Positions 7,454 to 11,190 of a DNA stretch of 11,190 nucleotides are shown piece after piece. Position numbers and translations under genes: made by a program. The stretch lies in NCBI GenBank assembly GCA_903832075.1, contig CAILAF010000491.1, positions 1 through 11,190 of the forward strand, in the 5' to 3' direction. The notes below the pieces were generated by a model that did no database searches, was not told the DNA's origin, and was given only the letters and a program-made list of their open reading frames with translations. This DNA comes from an uncultured Chitinophagaceae bacterium (GTDB lineage: Bacteria > Bacteroidota > Bacteroidia > Chitinophagales > Chitinophagaceae). Numbering within the stretch: the stretch's first letter is position 1; each line of letters starts with the position of its first letter.

Positions 7454-7690
7454 TTATCTGTTCATACTCGATAAGAATTCTTCATTGTCTTTTGTTCCAC
7501 GCATACGTTTTAATAATTCATTCATTGCTTCTTCGGTATTCATATCATTTAAGAACAAGCGAAGAATGTTCATACGTTGCAATACTTCTTTATCTAATAA
7601 TAAATCATCTCGTCTTGTGGAAGAACCAACCAAATCAATAGCAGGATATATTCTTCTGTTCGCCAATCTTCTATCCAATACCAATTCCAT
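7454..7690 (-). CDS. rho: Rho C-terminal portion, separated by the premature stop
   Basis: 78 codons from an ATG that corresponds to the Met of the conserved GTGNMEL motif. It carries [20 protein letters not shown] and SSTRRDDLL, where Arg13 and Arg26 correspond to E. coli Rho Arg353 and Arg366, the latter being the arginine finger. It ends in the family-typical tail [17 protein letters not shown]. It is in frame with the upstream piece, separated by the TAA and six sense codons. AAAGGA stands nine bases before the ATG and could act as a ribosome binding site, but it is also simply the codons for the conserved Lys-Gly, so it may be coincidence. Whether this piece is translated on its own is unknown. 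Confidence 0.6.
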   Translation of the reverse strand: MELVLDRRLANRRIYPAIDLVGSSTRRDDLLLDKEVLQRMNILRLFLNDMNTEEAMNELLKRMRGTKDNEEFLSSMNR

Positions 7691-7708
7691 ATTACCGTTT
7701 CCTTTAAA

Positions 7709-9058
7709 TTATTCAAAGATCACTTCATCCATTTTACTTCCTGTTTCAATCAATGCAGTTGCTAATATGGTTAATGATCCGCCGAATTCAATCTTTCTTG
7801 CAGCACCAAAAAACTGTTTAGGTTTTTGCATAGCATTTGCTTCAACACCACCGCTCAATACTTTACCACTTGCGGGCGCAACCGTATTATGTGCACGTGC
7901 CAAACGTGTAATGCTGTCTAATAAAATAACTACATCATGTCCGCATTCTACTAAACGTTTTGCTTTTTGCAAAGCAATGGTAGAAACCTTTACATGTTTT
8001 TCTGCAGGCTCATCAAATGTTGAAGCAATTACTTCTGCTTTAACGCTGCGTTCCATATCAGTAACTTCTTCCGGTCTTTCATCAATCAATACCACCATCA
8101 AATAACATTCAGGATGATTGGCAGCAATTGCATTGGCAACTTCTTTCAATAAAACCGTTTTACCAACTTTTGGTTGTGCAACAATTAATCCGCGTTGACC
8201 TTTACCAATAGGTGTAAACAAATCAATGATACGGGTACTGTAATTATTTCCGGTAGTAAATAAATTTAATTTTTCGAAAGGGAATAATGGAGTGAGATAA
8301 TCAAAAGGAACACGATCACGAATTTCATCCGGACGTTTTCCGTTGATTGCATCAACTTTTAATAATGCAAAATATTTTTCTCCTTCTTTCGGCGGACGAA
8401 CAGAACCGCTTATTGTATCTCCTGTTTTTAATCCAAATAATTTTATTTGAGATGGCGAAACATACACATCATCAGGTGATGATAAATAATTATAATCGCT
8501 GGAACGCAAGAAACCATAACCGTCCGGCATCATTTCTAAAACACCTTCACCAGAGATCACTCCATCGAATTCAATATTAAAAACCGGTTGACGAAAATTT
8601 TGCCTTGGCTGTTGAGGAGGCGGAGCGCCATTTTCATTGGCTTGCGGAATTTCGGTTGATGTATTTTCTATATCGGCGTTTTCTTTATTCGTTATTTCTG
8701 TTGCCTGCAATAACTGTTGTGCTAATTGTTCAGACGCTTCATCATTTGTTTCGATGGGCTTATTTATTTTGCGAACCGGTCCGCGTTTAACAACGAGTTT
8801 TTCTGCAACTGGTGCTTCTTGCATTACTTCTGCTTCTTCTGTTCCATTTCCGGTAGAAGCTTTTATAGTAAGCGGCTTTCTTGTTCTTGGTTTTTTTGTT
8901 GCTTCTTTTGTTTCGCTGGCTTGTAAAGCTTGTTTATCCAAAATTTTATAAACAAGATCTTGCTTGTTTAATTTTTTTGCGTTAGGGATAGAAAGCTGCT
9001 CGGCAATATCAAGTAATTCCGGAACCAGCATGTCGTTCAATTGCAATATATCGTACAT
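7709..9058 (-). CDS. rho: Rho N-terminal portion: RNA-binding and P-loop ATPase core, truncated
   Basis: 449 residues. Residues 1-45 form the Rho_N helical domain ([20 protein letters not shown]). Residues about 48-160 are a polar, Lys/Glu/Gln/Pro-rich, probably disordered insert of the kind known in Bacteroidota Rho. Residues about 163-235 are the cold-shock-like RNA-binding domain ([17 protein letters not shown], then [10 protein letters not shown]). The RecA-type core follows: Walker A QPKVGKT (295-301), [12 protein letters not shown] (324-335), Walker B VILLDS (377-382), the Q-loop region [11 protein letters not shown], and TGSK of the R-loop (439-442). It stops at MDEVIFE. Without the arginine finger, which comes from the lost C-terminus of a neighbouring subunit, the hexamer should not hydrolyse ATP productively. 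Rho is an RNA-dependent helicase that releases transcripts in the cytoplasm. The ATG at 9058 fits the family N-terminus. The gene faces away from asnS. Confidence 0.9.
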   Translation of the reverse strand: MYDILQLNDMLVPELLDIAEQLSIPNAKKLNKQDLVYKILDKQALQASETKEATKKPRTRKPLTIKASTGNGTEEAEVMQEAPVAEKLVVKRGPVRKINKPIETNDEASEQLAQQLLQATEITNKENADIENTSTEIPQANENGAPPPQQPRQNFRQPVFNIEFDGVISGEGVLEMMPDGYGFLRSSDYNYLSSPDDVYVSPSQIKLFGLKTGDTISGSVRPPKEGEKYFALLKVDAINGKRPDEIRDRVPFDYLTPLFPFEKLNLFTTGNNYSTRIIDLFTPIGKGQRGLIVAQPKVGKTVLLKEVANAIAANHPECYLMVVLIDERPEEVTDMERSVKAEVIASTFDEPAEKHVKVSTIALQKAKRLVECGHDVVILLDSITRLARAHNTVAPASGKVLSGGVEANAMQKPKQFFGAARKIEFGGSLTILATALIETGSKMDEVIFE

Positions 9059-9304
9059 AAATTCTGTTGAGTGAAAGAAATGTTCTGTTTAGTTTAAATA
9101 ATAATCTATTCTATGAGAGATGAAAAAATATAATTGTGTTATTGGGGAAACGAAGTAAACTGATAAATCGGTGAGCTAAAATAGAAGACGAAATCAGTTT
9201 GTTTCCACTGCAATGTTACATCAAAATGTTAATATAAAAGAATTTTTTTAAGATTCTTTGTGCTTGAATATTTCCTTCCATTATCATAATATCATAGCTC
9301 CTTC
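9059..9304. other. rho upstream region with an imperfect hairpin
   Basis: This non-coding part of the rho/asnS divergent gap holds no gene that I can support. GGAAAC (9146-9151) and AAACTGAT (9157-9164) pair with ATCAGTTT (9193-9200) and GTTTCC (9201-9206): a 14-bp stem with a five-base bulge on the left arm and a loop of about 28 bases. A weaker 7-bp stem AAAGAAT/ATTCTTT lies at 9237-9259. The larger hairpin lies 88-148 bases upstream of the rho ATG, so it could be in the rho leader or promoter region. I see no clear TAnnTTTG box on the minus strand. Confidence 0.4.
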
Positions 9305-9334
9305 TTGTGGTAATACAGATTGGGCTTATCTTTG
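9305..9334 (+). promoter_or_regulatory. asnS promoter, Bacteroidota type
   Basis: TTG at 9305-9307 (the -33 element), 19 bases, then TATCTTTG at 9327-9334, a full match to the Bacteroidota -7 consensus TAnnTTTG. Transcription would start near 9340, giving a leader of about 70 bases before the asnS ATG. The leader has no Shine-Dalgarno sequence. The extended form TTATCTTTGCAACCC closely resembles the promoter of the downstream tRNA gene. Confidence 0.75.
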
Positions 9335-9411
9335 CAACCCGATAATAATTTTAAATTGGGGTGCTTATTCGCTATTGATTATTCACCTTTCACTACTCAC
9401 TTTAGAGAATC

Positions 9412-10851
9412 ATGTTTAACCAAAGAATTAAAATAAAATCGCTGTTAAGTGGCGAAGCAAAAGGACAAGAAGTTATTGTAATGGGATGGGTTCGCACTTT
9501 TCGTAACAATCAGTTTATTGCATTAAATGATGGCAGCACAAATAATAATTTACAAGTTGTTGTTGAATTAGGTTTATTAGATGATGCTATTTTAAAACGT
9601 ATCACAACGGGTGCGTCATTAAAAATAAAAGGAATAGTTGTTGCATCGCTTGGCAAAGGTCAAAGTATAGAAGTAAAAGCAAATTCGATTGAAATTTTAG
9701 GAGATAGCGATGCGGAGAAATATCCATTACAACCAAAAAAACATAGCTTAGAATTTTTAAGAGAAATTGCGCATTTGCGTTTTCGCACGAATACATTTGG
9801 TTCTGTATTTCGAATTCGTCATTCATTAGCATTTGCGGTTCATCAATTTTTTAATGATAAGGGGTTTGTTTATTTACATACACCAATTATTACTTCAAGC
9901 GATGCAGAAGGTGCGGGTGAAATGTTTCGTGTTACTACATTACCAATTGATGGAACGGCAAAAAAAAATGAAGATGGTTCAATTAATTTTAAAGAAGATT
10001 TTTTTGGAAAGAGCACCAACTTAACTGTAAGCGGACAATTAGAGGGCGAATTGGGCGCCATGGCATTTAGCGATATTTATACTTTCGGTCCGACTTTTCG
10101 TGCAGAGAATTCGAATACAACCCGCCACCTTGCTGAGTTCTGGATGATTGAACCCGAAATGGCTTTTCATGATATTGAAGACAATATGAACTTGGCAGAA
10201 GAGTTCATCAAATATCTTATTCAATATGTAATGGATCATAATAAAGATGATATTGAATTTTTATCACAGCGTTTAGCTGAAGAAGAAAAACAATTACCGC
10301 AAGACAAAAGAAGTGAATTGGGATTAATTGAAAAATTGGAATTCGTATTAAAGAATTCGTTTGAAAGAATTACTTACACCGAAGCGATAAATATTTTATT
10401 AGAAAGCAATCATTATAAAAAGAAAAAATTTCAATACGAAGTAAAATGGGGAATTGATTTACAAAGCGAACATGAAAGATATTTGGTAGAGAAACATTTT
10501 AAGAAGCCGGTGATTGTTACAGGATATCCTGCCGCTATTAAAGCATTCTATATGAGAATGAATGATGACGGAAAAACTGTTGCTGCAATGGATATTCTTG
10601 CGCCGGGCATTGGTGAAATTGTTGGAGGCTCTCAACGCGAAGAAAGATTAGAAAAATTAGAAGAAAGAATGAAAGATATGCATATACCTTCCGAAGAAAT
10701 GAGTTGGTATTTAGATACGCGTCGTTTTGGTTCTATTCCGCATGCAGGGTTTGGTTTAGGCTTTGAAAGAATGGTACAATTTGTTACCGGTATGACAAAC
10801 ATTCGAGATGTTATAGCTTTTGCAAGAACACCGAAAAATTGCGAGTTTTAA
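9412..10851 (+). CDS. asnS: asparagine-tRNA ligase
   Basis: 479 residues, a normal full length. The N-terminal OB-fold anticodon-binding domain covers about residues 1-105 ([20 protein letters not shown]). The class II aminoacyl-tRNA synthetase core follows: the motif 1 region near [20 protein letters not shown] (151-170), [11 protein letters not shown] (207-217), motif 2 [20 protein letters not shown] (225-244), and motif 3 [17 protein letters not shown] (444-460) ending in [10 protein letters not shown]. The FRAENSNT string together with MIEPEMAF marks AsnRS rather than AspRS. A short polar insert (about 179-203) before the active-site block is, as far as I know, usual in AsnRS of this phylum. 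The enzyme attaches Asn to tRNA-Asn with ATP in the cytoplasm. It has its own promoter at 9305-9334. The ATG at 9412 begins the family N-terminus directly. Confidence 0.97.
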   Translation: MFNQRIKIKSLLSGEAKGQEVIVMGWVRTFRNNQFIALNDGSTNNNLQVVVELGLLDDAILKRITTGASLKIKGIVVASLGKGQSIEVKANSIEILGDSDAEKYPLQPKKHSLEFLREIAHLRFRTNTFGSVFRIRHSLAFAVHQFFNDKGFVYLHTPIITSSDAEGAGEMFRVTTLPIDGTAKKNEDGSINFKEDFFGKSTNLTVSGQLEGELGAMAFSDIYTFGPTFRAENSNTTRHLAEFWMIEPEMAFHDIEDNMNLAEEFIKYLIQYVMDHNKDDIEFLSQRLAEEEKQLPQDKRSELGLIEKLEFVLKNSFERITYTEAINILLESNHYKKKKFQYEVKWGIDLQSEHERYLVEKHFKKPVIVTGYPAAIKAFYMRMNDDGKTVAAMDILAPGIGEIVGGSQREERLEKLEERMKDMHIPSEEMSWYLDTRRFGSIPHAGFGLGFERMVQFVTGMTNIRDVIAFARTPKNCEF

Positions 10852-10866
10852 TATTGTACATTTTAA

Positions 10867-10903
10867 TTTGATTTTTCCATTTTAGATTGACCTCTTATAT
10901 TTG
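10867..10903 (+). promoter_or_regulatory. tRNA-Phe promoter
   Basis: TATATTTG (10896-10903) fully matches TAnnTTTG and is followed by CAGCCC, so the extended sequence TTATATTTGCAGCCC parallels the asnS promoter TTATCTTTGCAACCC. A TTTG at 10867 is a possible upstream element, but its 25-base spacing is longer than usual. Transcription would start about ten bases before the mature tRNA. Confidence 0.65.
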
Positions 10904-10919
10904 CAGCCCTTTAAGGAAT

Positions 10920-10995
10920 GGTGCGGTAGCTCAGTTGGTAGAGCAAAGGACTGAAAATCCTTGTGTCGGCGGTTCAATCCCGCCCCACACCACCA
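10920..10995 (+). tRNA. tRNA-Phe (anticodon GAA)
   Basis: 76 bases fold as a complete cloverleaf. The acceptor 5' strand is GGTGCGG (10920-10926), the D arm GCTC-AGTTGGTA-GAGC, the anticodon stem AAGGA/TCCTT with loop CTGAAAA (GAA = Phe), the variable loop GTGTC, and the T arm GGCGG-TTCAATC-CCGCC. The acceptor 3' strand is CCACACC, then A73 and an encoded CCA (10993-10995). One acceptor pair is mismatched: C5 (10924) faces A68 (10989). All other stems are fully paired. Confidence 0.95.
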
Positions 10996-10999
10996 CACC

Positions 11000-11031
11000 A
11001 AAAAACCCCAGCAGCAATGTTGGGGTTTTTT
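11000..11031 (+). terminator. Rho-independent terminator after tRNA-Phe
   Basis: The stem AAAAAACCCCAGCA (11000-11013) pairs with TGTTGGGGTTTTTT (11018-11031), with one G-T wobble and the GNRA-type loop GCAA (11014-11017). The descending arm ends in six T. It begins four bases after the encoded CCA. Since no terminator is visible between asnS and the tRNA, asnS readthrough may also stop here. Confidence 0.88.
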
Positions 11032-11136
11032 ATTTTCCAACAATTTTTAAGCAACCGAAACCCCTTTTATTCTAAAATTAATTATCTCCGATTATCTTTT
11101 CTTTCCAAAAAAGTGGTTCCAAATATCATAAACCAT

Positions 11137-11173
11137 TACCTTTGTTAACCATTTGGTTAAATTATATGGTTAA
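11137..11173 (+). promoter_or_regulatory. promoter box with overlapping palindromic operator-like site
   Basis: TACCTTTG (11137-11144) matches the -7 box TAnnTTTG; the -33 region is weak. Directly after it lies TTAACCATTTGGTTAA (11145-11160), a 7-bp inverted repeat with a two-base centre, at the expected transcription start. A third half-site, TGGTTAA, recurs at 11167-11173 across the start codon, and ACCATT also occurs at 11132-11137. The position suggests a repressor site for the next gene, possibly autoregulatory. Confidence 0.55.
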
Positions 11174-11190
11174 GAAAAAAGATCAATCAA
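11166..11190 (+). CDS. start of an unidentified gene running off the window
   Basis: ATG at 11166 opens a frame reading MVKKKDQS up to the window end. It follows a good -7 box and the palindrome at a suitable distance (22 bases from the box). Eight codons are too few to name it. A Lys-rich start behind an operator-like palindrome fits a TetR-type autoregulated repressor, but this is only a guess. Confidence 0.4.

Larger units (their letters stand above)
7454..9058 (-). pseudogene. rho: transcription termination factor Rho, interrupted by an in-frame TAA
   Basis: Taken as one frame, this region encodes a full Rho of 534 positions with a single internal stop at codon 450 (TAA, bases 7711-7709). 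Frame is kept across the break, so it is a nonsense substitution and not a frameshift. The family sequence at this point is MDEVIYEEFKGTGNMEL in E. coli; here it reads [20 protein letters not shown], so the stop replaces the second Glu, and GAA to TAA needs only one base change. The break falls after the R-loop and before the arginine finger. Everything on both sides is well conserved, so decay is very recent, or the stop is a sequence error, or the protein works as two pieces. Elsewhere in the window TAA is a normal stop codon, so recoding is unlikely. The two open pieces are listed separately. Confidence 0.8.

Noticed and set aside
7485..8105. 206-codon open frame on the plus strand across rho
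   Set aside because: It is antisense to the strongly conserved Rho ATPase core and its translation resembles no protein family; a shadow of codon use.
8637..8951. Plus-strand open frames rich in Ser, Cys and Phe
   Set aside because: Antisense shadow of the polar, Glu/Lys-rich insert of Rho.
7454..9058. Frameshift or alternative genetic code as the cause of the rho break
   Set aside because: Both parts are in the same frame, so no indel is needed, and TAA ends pxpA, yccF, asnS and others in the window normally.
10887..11148. Two short plus-strand open frames across the tRNA and its terminator
   Set aside because: They translate the tRNA-Phe gene and the terminator hairpin, so they are not coding.
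1..11190. CRISPR array, prophage, insertion sequence or defence island
   Set aside because: No regularly spaced repeats, no transposase or integrase motifs and no defence-family genes are seen.

Overview
The window looks like chromosomal DNA of a Bacteroidota bacterium, probably from the Chitinophagaceae or a close relative (the family is inference; no 16S rRNA gene is present). The DNA is AT-rich. Shine-Dalgarno sequences are absent before most starts. Three places carry the Bacteroidota -7 promoter box TAnnTTTG. Secreted proteins have short signal peptides ending in ..NAQ or ..KSQ. Rho carries the long polar N-terminal insert typical of this phylum.

Layout. (1) 1-3430, + strand: an overlapping pxpB-pxpC-pxpA cluster for ATP-dependent 5-oxoprolinase, followed with overlap by an NRAMP-superfamily membrane transporter. 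All four junctions overlap or nearly so, which points to one translationally coupled operon that turns 5-oxoproline into glutamate. (2) 3447-3830: a small YccF-type membrane protein that may belong to the same transcript. (3) 3820-4677, - strand: an exported alpha/beta hydrolase whose 3' end overlaps yccF. (4) 4815-7280, + strand: a large exported S9-family (prolyl oligopeptidase/DPP-like) peptidase with a glycine-rich insert. (5) 7281-7453: intergenic DNA with a degenerate palindromic REP-like element and a strong bidirectional terminator. (6) 7454-9058, - strand: transcription terminator Rho, broken by one in-frame TAA codon. (7) 9059-9411: divergent rho/asnS intergenic region with a hairpin and a clear asnS promoter. 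(8) 9412-10851: asnS. (9) 10920-10995: tRNA-Phe(GAA), followed by a GNRA-loop terminator. (10) 11137-11190: promoter box, palindromic operator-like sequence and the first codons of a gene that leaves the window.

The most striking observation is the premature TAA in rho. It replaces the second Glu of the conserved EEFKG motif and splits the protein between the R-loop and the arginine finger, while all 78 downstream codons stay conserved. This means a sequencing or assembly error, a very recent loss-of-function mutation, or a split Rho. A second point is that the transporter linked to the oxoprolinase genes lacks the NRAMP metal-binding residues, so it is probably not a metal transporter. No CRISPR array, phage or transposase gene was seen. 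Apart from rho, the genes are ordinary core or peripheral metabolism, and I found no convincing new defence or mobile system.
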